This document shows, piece by piece, positions 54,701-64,000 of a stretch of DNA of 64,000 nt. This DNA is from Brugia malayi. Its lineage: Eukaryota; Nematoda; Chromadorea; Rhabditida; Onchocercidae. Each line of letters begins with the position of its first letter. Within the stretch, counting starts at the first letter, position 1. The DNA is taken from NCBI RefSeq assembly GCF_000002995.4, contig NW_025062476.1:7810501-7874500 (forward strand), in the 5' to 3' direction. Both the position numbers and the translations under genes were made by a program. The notes beneath the pieces were generated by a model. The model had not been told where the DNA came from. It made no database searches and was given only the letters and a program-made list of their open reading frames with translations.

Positions 54701-55543
54701 ACTTCGAGTTATTTCAAAAATTGAGTTCATTACACAAATTCAAAAAAGTATTTTAGAATAATGAATGTGCGCGAGACACGGCTAGCTACATTAATAGCAC
54801 ATTTATTGATATTAATTTCAACATTTACACTATTACCGTATCCTCTCCAGTGGATACCAACATCCGTATTACACGGTTTATTCTTGTACATGGCACTTAC
54901 CTCTTTAGCTGGTAATGAAATGTTTGAACGATTATTATTACTTATTACTGAACAAGTAAGTGTTTCAATTAAATTTCATCATAAAATTATCATAGCTGGC
55001 TTGATAAGATAAGGGAATAGTAACGAATGATAAAATTGGCTGGACTAGAGAGGGAAATGAAATTTATTTGAAATTCTTTAAAGCTTAAGAATTTTATTCT
55101 ATTAGCAAATTTCTCATTATTGAGGTACGCATATAATACGATTCAGAATTTTTTATGCTTCATTTTCGTAAGTACGTCAAAGAAGATTGTTAGACTTAAA
55201 AAACTTTTCAGCAAGCTTATCCGCCTACTCATTACATCAGGAAAGTTCCTCAGCGAAAAGTACACTTATTTACTGCCTGTCAGCTTGTACAGCTTTTACT
55301 ACTTTGCGCATTCGGATTTTCACCCTATCCATTTATTGAAATGGTTTTTCCAATTGTCTGTTTCTTTTTCCTACCTATCAGGTAAACCATCTTCTTTCTG
55401 ATTGATATAATCACGTCTATATGTTTCTGTTATGATCAAATGAGCGATAATAGGTATATCATCAATGTTGATATTGCAGACATACTTTGATACCACGATT
55501 GATTGACTATAAATATTTGGATGCGCTGGATGGAAGACATTAG
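36723..55543 (+). CDS. SLC4A11-like membrane transporter with long N-terminal extension
   Basis: SLC4A11 proteins are plasma-membrane transporters linked to borate, proton/hydroxide, ammonia or water movement; the substrate here cannot be read from sequence. Twenty-one exons in phase: 36723-37446, 44920-45774, 47581-47743, 48046-48134, 48221-48311, 49030-49153, 49874-49980, 50291-50390, 50582-50669, 50741-50863, 51136-51249, 51410-51542, 51782-51855, 52725-52870, 53082-53176, 53313-53425, 53696-53903, 54259-54432, 54757-54955, 55212-55381 and 55480-55543, about 1317 residues. The first 526 are polar and Ser-rich. A Band-3-type cytosolic domain follows ([14 protein letters not shown], then [15 protein letters not shown]). 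The membrane part has [101 protein letters not shown] and [16 protein letters not shown]. The [10 protein letters not shown] and YPPTHYIR blocks point to SLC4A11 rather than anion exchangers. The start ATG has an in-frame TAA 12 bases upstream. Confidence 0.9.
38236..38281 (+). repeat. 23-bp tandem duplication
   Basis: The unit starting TGCATTTAAGGAAGGATAG is present twice in a row (38236-38258 and 38259-38281) without mismatch, so the duplication is probably recent. Confidence 0.9.
41172..41351 (+). repeat. 36-bp tandem repeat, five copies
   Basis: Five head-to-tail copies of a 36-base unit begin at 41172, 41208, 41244, 41280 and 41316. Each carries the palindrome CACGTG and a splice-acceptor-like TTTTCAG. 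The copies alternate between TTACTTTTCAG (1, 3, 5) and TTATTTTTCAG (2, 4), so a 72-base unit was probably duplicated. Copy 1 differs by CCCACGTG. The two long open frames across it ([11 protein letters not shown] repeats, and another frame) exist because 36 is a multiple of three. Confidence 0.95.
42082..42105. repeat. (CA)n microsatellite
   Basis: About 12 CA units lie in the first intron of the SLC4A11-like gene. Confidence 0.95.
42514..42600 (+). repeat. 87-bp duplicated block, copy 1
   Basis: This block, from CTGAGATAAGTGTTTTTAGA to CGAGAATCGAACATTCAT, recurs at 43144-43230 in the same orientation with about three mismatches. Confidence 0.9.
43144..43230 (+). repeat. 87-bp duplicated block, copy 2
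   Basis: Second copy of the block at 42514, 630 bases downstream in the same intron. The flanking sequences differ, so this is not part of a longer tandem duplication. Confidence 0.9.
46817..46879 (+). repeat. Degenerate intronic repeat, copy 1
   Basis: The block AGCTTTATTTAGAAATTTAA through GTAAATGCTATA is similar to 47093-47146 in the same intron, with several mismatches. Confidence 0.6.
47093..47146 (+). repeat. Degenerate intronic repeat, copy 2
   Basis: Related to 46817-46879. It reads AGCTTTTATTTAAACATTTA through GGTAAATGCTATC. Confidence 0.6.
47156..47280 (+). repeat. Intronic repeat upstream of the Band-3-domain exon
   Basis: About 125 bases here, with the core GATTTTAGGGAAATCACAAA, AGCGGAAAATGTCTAAAGTC and ATAGAAATC, recur at 47845-47981. 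The two copies bracket the exon 47581-47743. Confidence 0.85.
47845..47981 (+). repeat. Intronic repeat downstream of the Band-3-domain exon
   Basis: Second copy of the repeat at 47156, with the core GATTTTAGTGAAATCACAAA, AGCGGAAGGAGTCTAAAGTC and GTAGAAATC. It is diverged by substitutions and small insertions, in the same orientation. Confidence 0.85.
53995..54150. repeat. ATT/TTA low-complexity stretch
   Basis: The sequence is nearly all A and T with many ATT and TTA triplets, in an intron of the SLC4A11-like gene. Confidence 0.8.
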
Positions 55544-56600
55544 ATAATTATATTAACATGAAAACTGACATAGTACGTTTATATTGATAATATTTTTTAT
55601 GATTTTGTTGCACTGTGTATTTCATCTGTTATACCAAAGATATAATATGTGGGTTTGGTAGTATACGTCGTAAATTTTTTCTCACTCAAAAATTCATACG
55701 ACTTTCAATTCAAAATAAACGTTTTGAAAAACATTATAGTGAAAAACATTATAGTGCGTGTATGTGTGCATGTAAAGTGTGTGTGTATCTATATAAAGTG
55801 AAGCTATGGAAAGTCATTCATCACAACCGAAATTACTAATTAAAAGAAAAGATACAGTAATTTTATTCATCTAATTTTACAATCATCATCAGACCTTGTG
55901 ACAATGGATAGACGGCGATCAGTAAATAGGTGCAACCTTATATGTACATATATATATAACCAAGTATAATTTGTAAAGATCAATCAAGTCATATTTAATG
56001 ATCTTGTTCTGTAACAATGCTTTTTCTCACAAATTGTGGAGCTGTCAAAGAAAAGTCTTCCTGAAAAGGAGATTAAAGGAAGTAGAGGATGTGGTGAAAG
56101 AAATATTAGCAATTGAGTATTACAAAAAGTTACTGTAATGAGCACATGAAGGATCATCGAGAATTATCCACTATTTGATTAATTCTAATATCAACAATAA
56201 TTTTGCGACTCTATGATTCATACAGCAAAGTCACCACCAAATTATTAATAACAATGTCTGAAGCATTGAACCTGAAATAAATGGTGCAAAAACTGCTGCA
56301 GAATAAATGATATTTCTCAGAAGAAATATCATTGGGTTATAATCTGATCGAGAGGCTGGTGTGGGATAAAGACTTAGCAGTATGAAATGAATATAAAATT
56401 GATAATTCTAAGCTTCCTCTATCTTTTTCTTTCTCCCGTTACATTCCTTTTTTATTTTTCTTTTTTTCACATGCACTCTTTCTCCTGATTAATTAATATC
56501 TGAACAGATCGTAAAATTGGGTGAGTATTCGGAAAGTAATAACACGGAAAAATCGATGATAGGATGAACACTGAAAATTGTATTGATGATCGTATGCACA

Positions 56601-56630
56601 TTATATATATATATATATGTATATGTATAC
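56601..56630. repeat. TA/TG microsatellite
   Basis: A run of TA units followed by GTATATGTATAC, about 340 bases upstream of the start of the small membrane protein gene. Confidence 0.85.
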
Positions 56631-56949
56631 TAACAATTTTTTCTATTGTGAAGTCGAAATTTCCATGAAAGTGGATTATACTTCAAAATTTAACAACTGG
56701 AAGTTATTTCAAACATCCATTTTTTCTTTTTCAACTGTTGAGATCGGTCCATTTTCTTTTATGATCATAATCTTTTGCATAGAGATAAGTATGGCTCTGA
56801 ATATCTCTCCTCATTTTTCCTTTAATAGTATGTTGGGAAATACCGGAAAAGTAAAAGAAAGAAGAAAAGGAGGTGAGTACCGATAATATTTCTGACAGAT
56901 TTGTTCTGCGATGAATTCTAGAATTTCTCCAGTAAATGAGAATTTAAGT

Positions 56950-56959
56950 CTTTCTGCAG
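56950..56959 (+). promoter_or_regulatory. Probable trans-splice acceptor
   Basis: CTTTCTGCAG ends 9 bases before the ATG at 56969, with no coding sequence seen upstream. This is the usual arrangement for a spliced-leader acceptor in nematodes. It is inferred; no transcript was seen. Confidence 0.4.
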
Positions 56960-56968
56960 ATTGCAGTG

Positions 56969-59074
56969 ATGTCATTAATGCAATTCGCACTGCTTTCGTG
57001 GATTCTGGTAGCTGGAGCGGAAAATGAGATAGATTTGTTAATTCAACGAAAAAAGATTGAAACAAATGAACCGATTAAGATTTCATCATCAAAAAAGTTT
57101 GTTTGTAATGCAACATTTGATTATTAGCTAATTGGGACATCGTTAAAAGTAAAAATTTGAAAATATAATCTTTAATGCAGTTTTGTACGCAGTATTTTTT
57201 AGAACAAAATTTCTAGCAGTTTTAAAACGTTAGAAGAAATGGTGGACAAGATGAATGAGAAACTGGAAAACAATGTTGTTGGTATTATATGGCATATACA
57301 TTAAAATAATAATGAATGATTCGACTTGTTTGTCAACGTTAACTAAACACGAACGGATAGTTTTGATTGAGGATTTTAGAAAATTGAAAAATTATTTTTT
57401 ATAATAATGCAAAATGTGAAAATTTTCAATTTATTCTACTTTTTGAGAAGCCCAGATTTATTGCCACTGTTTACTTTTGAGTAAGCAGTTTGTTTCATAA
57501 TTGATATTTGATACTTCAAATTTGCGTAATTTAGAAACGACGAAAGGATGCTTTGGTTATGAATAAAATTCAGATATTTGTGATAGTAGGCATATGGGTC
57601 CTTCTCTCTCTTCTCTGGATCGCTTGTAATGTGAAAATTTATTTAAGGTAAAAAATTTGTTATTTGGAGATGCTATTAGAATTGCCGATATGGTCTATTT
57701 CTTTCGTTTCCTTAAATTTTTTTATTAAATGCGAAACCAGTAAATAAATATTTTTCTGTAGAAAAATTAAAACTTATTGAAATTTATTTAATTTAGACGC
57801 AAAAGGAATGTTCGCAAGCTGGAGAAACACTATCAGGAAACAACGTAAGCTTTCTTTGCTTAACTTTAGCTAGCCTTTTCTTGCTAGCAAATCAATTAAA
57901 ATGAATTTTGTGATCTGTCCTTATGTGACCCTGAGTATTAAGCACGTAAAGGTCCAGTGTGATGTCTGGACATTAAGCTAAGTAAGCGCACTCATCATAA
58001 TTCAGCTTTTTTCCTACAGCTTACAAATGCTCGAAAACAAGAAGCAAGAAATAGAAAAAAAGTCAGCAAAGGAAAAAGAAAGGCAACATGGAAAGCAACA
58101 AATGCGGAACTTTCGGCAAACCAAAGGTGATTTGGTGGAAGACTCGAAAAAATCATTACCCATTTTTCCCCGACTTATCATTTTATATCAAAGCACTCAA
58201 ATTCTGTAATTATTACTTTATGATGGTATATTTAATTCTTAATTTAACTCTAATACTGAAACAAAGTATCATTGCGCGTTCTCTCCGGGAAAAGATGTAC
58301 GTCAGGATCAAGTGATCTTGAACTACTCATCCTAATCATCTCCAAAATACTGTCTTTTATCAAGTACAACCGGAATATAGCGCGATCTTAATAAATTATC
58401 ATTTTTCAGACTGAGATCGTCTCTCTTTTAATCATTCCATTTTTCTTAGTCGAATTTGTCTTACCGACTGAAAAAGACGAAAATAATGAATAAAACAGTG
58501 AGAATAATTTTAAAGTGCAAGTTGTAATCTGCTGAGTTTAAGGGAAAATCTGTTTAACTTGGAGGTTTTTATAATTTTCAGGAAATGATGAACTTACTTC
58601 TACGGTGAATACTGAGGTTAGGACAAGTATGGAAGAAGAAACTGAGAATGTAAACGAACAAAGCAACTGTGATACAACTGCTGATCAGGGCGATACGACT
58701 AGGATAACTAAAAATTATAAACGAACATTAATGGTATTGCCAACAAAAAAAATATTGAATTTTGTTTTTATTATTTGTTTTTAAAAGTAAATTTGAAAGA
58801 TGGAAACCGAGACATTAAAAGAATAGCTAGAGATTATGTGTGAAACTTGTGAATTAGAAACGGTAGAAAAATGAAGAAATTGAAGGAAGCAAGTGTTGTG
58901 CAGAAATCGGAGAAACAAGAAATCGAAAATCGTAACATGCTAACAGGAAAGAATGGAAAGACAACCAGTGAAAGAGAGGAAAATCGACAATCAGTGAAAG
59001 AGAGAAAGAAAAAAAAAACTTTAGAGCGTAAATTCAAGAGACAAGGTTACTTTGATACTGATAATTTGAATTAA
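56969..59074 (+). CDS. Small type I membrane protein with charged cytosolic tail
   Basis: Seven exons join in phase: 56969-57096, 57220-57277, 57535-57647, 57797-57844, 58020-58126, 58582-58733 and 58904-59074 (stop TAA), about 258 residues. A signal peptide is clear (MSLMQFALLSWILVAGA), then a short ectodomain of about 50 residues with a helical, coiled-coil-like part (FKTLEEMVDKMNEKLENNV). One membrane segment follows (IQIFVIVGIWVLLSLLWIAC). The tail is highly charged, with basic and heptad-like stretches (RRKRNVRKLEKHYQ; KKQEIEKKSAKEKERQ), an acidic Thr-rich part and a Lys-rich end. I do not recognise the family. The weakest junctions are the donors after 57096 and 57277, where neighbouring GT sites could be used; all chosen ones keep phase. 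Confidence 0.65.
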
Positions 59075-59931
59075 TGTTGCATTAATAAATCCTTTAACTT
59101 TTATCCAATGAAATTTCTAATTTCTTCAAAATATTTAACAGCAAAATTGACAAATATATAATTCAAAATTGTTATATTTTTAAATAGTATTATTTTAAAA
59201 TAGATGGCATAAGTTAGCTAAGTTCGACAATTTCCCGAGCATTTCCAGATAACGTAACGTATAATTTTACGAAATTTGTTGAAGATGATAAGCTTAAGAT
59301 TGCATTTGATATAAACTCAGAAACTCATATTGCAGAATATTTCCACTCATTAAATACTTGTCGTTTCAATATCTAACTTACATTTCATCACTTAACAATT
59401 TTAATATTGTAGGAGAAGAAATAAAAAAGCGAGACAAAGCAATCGACAAAAATAAAAATGATGAGAGATTTAAATAAAAGAAATGAAGAGATCCGCTGAT
59501 ATTTCTCATTACTATAAGCAACCATCTCTATTATCACCTGCAGCCTTTTCCATATTTTCTTTTGCTTCCAATCACTATTTGAAAATACAGTAATTTCCTA
59601 ATTCCGTTTCCATAGCATTCTAACAATACCTCATAATTTACAAAAAAAGAAGAGTAAAAATAGACAACAATCTGTTGAGAATTTAGGAACGAATGAATTA
59701 GCAAAAATTGAATAGAATTTTTTGTATATTTGAGTAATCATGCAGTAGTAAACAGCAGTCTACTTAAACCAACGAGCAGACCGACATAGTAATAATCAGT
59801 TTAGTGATTGGAATAATGAGATGAGAGGTAAAAAATCTTCATACTTTCCAGTGATCAGGAATGAGAGATGTGTTTACTAGTTTTACTTGAATCCATAACA
59901 CAACCACCTTTTCCAATTAAGAAATTTCGAT
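59075..59931. other. Convergent spacer, no gene seen
   Basis: This stretch lies between the stop codons of the small membrane protein gene (+) and the kinase gene (-) and should hold both 3' UTRs. It is AT-rich. No exon was recognised. Confidence 0.6.
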
Positions 59932-60057
59932 TTAATAGAGAAATTTTGAAATTTGAAACACTAGTAGGTCATCTTTATCACAATTATCCCTTGTGCAAAA
60001 TTTATATGGAATACCCGTCAACCAAGATGATTTGTCAATATCCGAATATGACTTATG
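59932..60057 (-). other. Intact copy of the kinase's last exon
   Basis: Reading on the - strand from a CATCTCAG acceptor, this copy codes [15 protein letters not shown] plus about 25 residues and ends in TAA. It corresponds to helix I of a kinase domain and a short tail. Confidence 0.65.
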
Positions 60058-62983
60058 CTGAGATGGGATGGTATCGGATGTAATGAAAGAAAAAATTTCC
60101 AAATAAAAGCTACTCCTACCTACAGTACAACAATGAGAATAGTGATAGCAGTATTGCAACATTTCTTTTATCTTGACAGAAATCTAACAACAAATTCAAA
60201 TATAATATATAATCTGAACTATGAAAATTTGTCTAACCTTTAATCCTAAGATACAAATTTATAAAGGTGAATTATGTTGGCTAAAGGAACGTTAGTTTAA
60301 AAAAGTTTTTAATGCATAAAGAATTAAATATAATCAAGTGTGGAGCGTCTTATTGAAACTCTAGTAGATCATCTTTATCACAATTGTTCTTTGTCCGAAA
60401 TTTATACTGAATATGTTAACCAAGATGATGTTACAATATCCGAATATGACTTACGCTGAGATGGTATCGTATGTAATATTTCGTAAATTAGTGCTTTTAC
60501 TTCTTCGCTTATCAGTATCTTATGAGGGAATGTTAGTCTGAAAAACGAAATTTCTTGAACTCCTTCAATCAATAACTGAAATATAATAACAAATAATAAA
60601 GTGTAAAAAATATCAATATCACCAGGGAATGTTAATGTTGAAAAGCATAAGAAATTAAGTGATATTTAATAATAAAAATAATCTAGATTATTAAATTATA
60701 TAAACAAGCATCAAGAATTCGGGAACTTTTGTAATCCAGATGCCCGTCGGATTCGAGAATTATTGTTTTCAGATAATGAAATCACGTCATTAAAAGAAAC
60801 TTCATATATGCTGAGTTACAATCGCCTGTTACGAAATATTATAAAAGTGACTTATGCTGCAATTGCTTCGAGAGCATTCGCCGTGGATTTTGATCATCGT
60901 ATGGCATAAAACCCTTAACCATCACAAACAATACTACACCTAAACTCCATAGGTCAACCGTGAAGCCCGTGTAAGGTTGTGATCTGGAAGTACTTGTTCA
61001 TAAACTTGTTTTTAATTTCAGTATTCAACATTAGGTTATTATCGGAATTATATATATTCGAACAAAAGATCTTTATTCAAAAAAAAAAATTCGAAGAAAA
61101 TACTTGAGAACTTCTGGTGGTACATAGGCTCTTGAACCACAAAAAGTATATGATGTGTCATTATTATGCATTATTCTTGAGAATCCAAAATCACCAAGTT
61201 TAATATTACCACAGATATCCAAGAATATATTCTCACATTTCAGGTCATGATGTGCTACTCCAAGTGTTTTCAAATACTAAATTCTCGTACTTATACGGAA
61301 ATCATTAAGTAATCAGTGATGATAAGCAGCTTAGAATGCATCTCATTCAATCTACATTCAAGTTTCGAATTTTGCTTTCATTAAAAATTAGATAGTTATG
61401 CTTTTGTTCGAGTTTGGCTTTTGCTAAATTTAGTTAAAAATTAGTTCTTTCAATTTTTTATTACTTTTTAAAACTTTGGAGTGACGAAGATGGAGGAATC
61501 TTACAAAAGTAATGCTTCATTTTTGATTTTGCATTTCAGATATTGCTATTTGATGGAATGAGCAGTTTGGACAAATTAAAGGAAAAAATACCATGCAAGA
61601 CTAATTATGCTGGAAAATTATAACTTCATCACTTTTCTTATGAATCAAGTTAAAAACTACATTAAAAAAGCAGCAATGGCTAGGAAACTGAAACAGATTT
61701 TAGAAATTGAGAACCATAAGCGCTTCAAGTAACTGTCGAAAGAGAAATTTGGAAATGTTTTCATTGAGTCTCTCATTCTTTTTAATTTGATACAGTAAAT
61801 CCTTGCCACTAGCATACTCTTGAATGATGCAAACTGTTGTGCCAGAATTGATTATTTGTAAGTAAGTAAATTTATAGCTTCTCATGCAAAACATTTTGTT
61901 ATTTCCTTTTGTCAAAATTTTCACGCTCTAATAATTTCAACAGCTTGTGAAACAGTTTTTTTTAATTAATTTTTTAAAATTAGTTTATTAAATACAAATT
62001 TTTATTATGCTTATTAAATGCAACTTTTTGGTCAATTTTTTTTCTTCAGTGCAAAAAAAATTAACGAATGAACTTCATAAATTCCAGTAATGTTTGCATG
62101 GTTAAGCATCGGTAAAATTTGTAATTCTCGTGGAAGAAAACGGATTATAAAATCTGTTTGTGACCTAAATACATGAACAAACGAACTAACACAGAAGAAT
62201 TGACAGATGATTTGGTAATTATAGCTAATTTCGAATCTGTCAGTCCTGTCGAAAACTTATAATACTTTAATGTACATGAACTTCATTACAGTTTGAACTA
62301 ATATGATAAGGTATCACTTTCAAAACTTTCTTCATCTTCAGTATTAGGAATTATGTTAAGAGACAGTTAAATAAGCTTTCATATTTATATGCTAATTTTT
62401 AGAAATAGAGGAATTTTAAAAGTAGGTGACCTAGTCTTTTTTTTCTAACATGTCGTTAAAGTGTAACTGACCGTCTGTCGATAATTTTGATTGCAACATT
62501 TTTAGAAAGTTTTTTAGACCAAGCCAATTGAACTTTCGAATATGTCCCCTTTCCTGATGAAAACTTTTATTATTTTCACACTAGAATTTCTCAAGTATTC
62601 CTCCACTTTGCATATCACGATATTATCAAACGCATTTGTTACTAAAGATATCATGATCATAGCAGATTTTCTCAGTAAATTGCTATAATAAAGCCATACA
62701 TATTCATTCTTAGTTTTTTTTTTTTTTTTTTTTTTCTCACAAATAAATTAACATGTAAAGAATATTTGGAGTTGTGAAAATTTTAACAAATATTTTTGTT
62801 CCAAATATCCATATTCGTAAACTTGCCTCTATATTGCAGTGATCAAGAAAAATTATGTCTGCTCGCTATATTTGTAAATAGGTCTGACACATCGAACTTA
62901 CCAATTATTTCAATACATTTATATCCACTGGTTAACAATTGATTACTCAATTCAGCGCTTGCTGGACTTTGAGCAGATATCAT
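59932..62983 (-). CDS. TSSK-like serine/threonine protein kinase
   Basis: Exons (5' to 3'): 62983-62902, 62553-62472, 62164-62066, 61877-61715, 61276-61104 and 60983-60852 are firm and in phase. They start [20 protein letters not shown]. The glycine loop is split by an intron (EIIG / [11 protein letters not shown]); then VAIKIIDRR with the ATP-binding Lys, [12 protein letters not shown] with the C-helix Glu, [12 protein letters not shown] for the hinge, [15 protein letters not shown] for the catalytic loop, LGDFGFSR, and [27 protein letters not shown] covers helices F and G. The catalytic loop reads HHD, not HRD. The end is unclear: an exon from 60810 either runs to a stop at 60711 (total about 276 residues) or uses a GC donor after 60744 to join a last exon at 60057-59932 (about 307). 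The latter encodes a kinase helix-I motif ([14 protein letters not shown]) and a tail. TSSK kinases act mainly in sperm; here that is inference from family. Confidence 0.8.
60402..60455 (-). pseudogene. Diverged duplicate of the kinase's last exon
   Basis: Reading on the - strand after the same kind of acceptor (CATCTCAG), this copy codes [17 protein letters not shown] and then hits a stop. Compared with the copy at 59932-60057 it has lost about two bases after the WLT codons, so the frame shifts and the tail is lost. Similarity continues past the stop to about 60361. It could still serve as an alternative end. Confidence 0.6.
62714..62735. repeat. Poly-T tract
   Basis: A run of 22 T lies in the first intron of the kinase gene. 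Confidence 0.9.
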
Positions 62984-64000
62984 TAATCTGGTTCTGAACA
63001 ATAGCAGCTAGTACTTGCGATGATTCAGGAAGGCAACAAACAACCTAACCTACTCTGCCATCCAAATATCAGCATCTCACCTTCAAATTAGCTATAATTT
63101 GCAGAGGACCCAAGAAACCTATTGATAAAAATCATTTTAACAAAATGATGCCATTAATGATTCCTTCTTCTACTTATGCAATTTGGAATCGAAAAAAAAA
63201 ACGAATTTTTAGTTTCTTCATGATTTGAAAGTGCTAGGAAGCATGTTTGTATAACTAGTAGAAAGCAGAACATTTATTGTCATAAGACAGAAGAAACAGA
63301 AAGAAACGTAACAGTTTGACAAAGAAAGACACAAAAAAGCCAAAAACAACTGCAATGAGGTACAAAATTTTCATAACATTAACTAAGCAAATAAAGAACA
63401 TTTCCACTGCTAAAACAAGTTTGATTTAAGCTTAAAACCGACTACAATAGCAAAAATGAACAAATCAGCATATTAAAGTTTAGATATCATACTTTTCTCA
63501 AAGCTATTTCCATCAAACATCAATTTCGAGCAAGATAAGTAATTCTCCAAATTTACTAATTTTTCGGTAAGACACATAAGTTATGCACGGTTTGAAACTT
63601 CAAACATGTTGTGGAATACACTAAAAACAACCAAATGAATCTTTCTTGATTAATCAAGGGAATTTTTTGAAAATGATACAGTTCCCTTAAAAAAAATAAT
63701 TTTAAAACAAAAATTATATGCTTCAAAATTTGTTTTGAAATAGCAGAATATAAAATATAGACTACAATTTATTTAACAAGTAAATCAATGAAGAATGGCA
63801 GTATATTTTGAAGAATCCTGGAAGATAAAACGCTTTCAAGAACCAACCTGAAAATATTCCTCGTGAATCTGAAACCGAACTAGCAAGCATATCAATATAT
63901 AGTGATTCTACCCAAAAATATGCATAAATTAAATTATGCAAAAAATGATAAATTCATTTTGTTAGGTAACACATTATTATCAGCTATTATTTCCCTATTT
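62984..64000. other. Upstream region of the kinase gene, no other gene seen
   Basis: This kilobase should hold the kinase promoter. It is AT-rich; I saw no phased exons or RNA gene. Confidence 0.55.

Larger units (their letters stand above)
55544..56968. other. Spacer between two + strand genes
   Basis: It holds the 3' UTR of the SLC4A11-like gene and the upstream region of the next gene. It contains a 16-bp tandem pair near 55728-55759 (GAAAAACATTATAGT repeated) and a TA run near 56601-56630. No gene was resolved. Confidence 0.6.

Noticed and set aside
56811..57065. - strand open frame of 84 codons (ESTKAVRIALMTSLQSAERL)
   Set aside because: It lies opposite the signal-peptide exon of the small + strand membrane protein, has no acceptor at its start and no downstream partner.

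Overview
The window looks like nematode nuclear DNA. It is AT-rich, and genes are split into many short exons that follow nematode splice consensus (TTTTCAG acceptors, GTAAGT-type donors). The gene content also fits: a PUF protein, a nucleotide-diphospho-sugar transferase of the PF03407 type, an SLC4A11-like transporter and a TSSK-like kinase. The compact introns and base composition suggest a filarial or other spirurid worm; this is an inference from style and no species is claimed. There are no bacterial, CRISPR or rRNA features. All gene models below were joined by hand from splice signals and reading-frame phase.

Layout. (1) 1-2093 (+): 3' part of a multi-pass membrane protein that runs off the left edge and contains a GC-AG intron. 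(2) 3767-7326 (-): a complete PUF RNA-binding protein of eight repeats, possibly with a further N-terminal exon at 7737-7885. (3) 10413-12678 (+): a type II membrane glycosyltransferase-like protein. (4) 12962 to about 14930 (-): an unidentified gene made of short exons with matching phases. (5) About 15.0-20.4 kb: no gene resolved. (6) 20380-36663 (+): a serine-rich, probably disordered protein spread over 16 kb. (7) 36723-55543 (+): the largest gene, a 21-exon SLC4A11-like transporter of about 1317 residues with an unusually long N-terminal extension. (8) 56969-59074 (+): a small type I membrane protein. (9) 59932-62983 (-): a TSSK-like protein kinase with a duplicated last exon and an altered HRD motif.

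Repeats are mostly intronic: a 36-bp unit in five copies around the palindrome CACGTG (41172-41351), an 87-bp near-identical pair (42514 and 43144), a pair of related repeats flanking the first Band-3-domain exon, and several AT, CA and poly-T tracts.

The genes do not form an obvious pathway. Two head-to-tail genes (20380-36663 and 36723-55543) are only 59 bases apart with no splice acceptor between them, so they may share an exon or a transcript.
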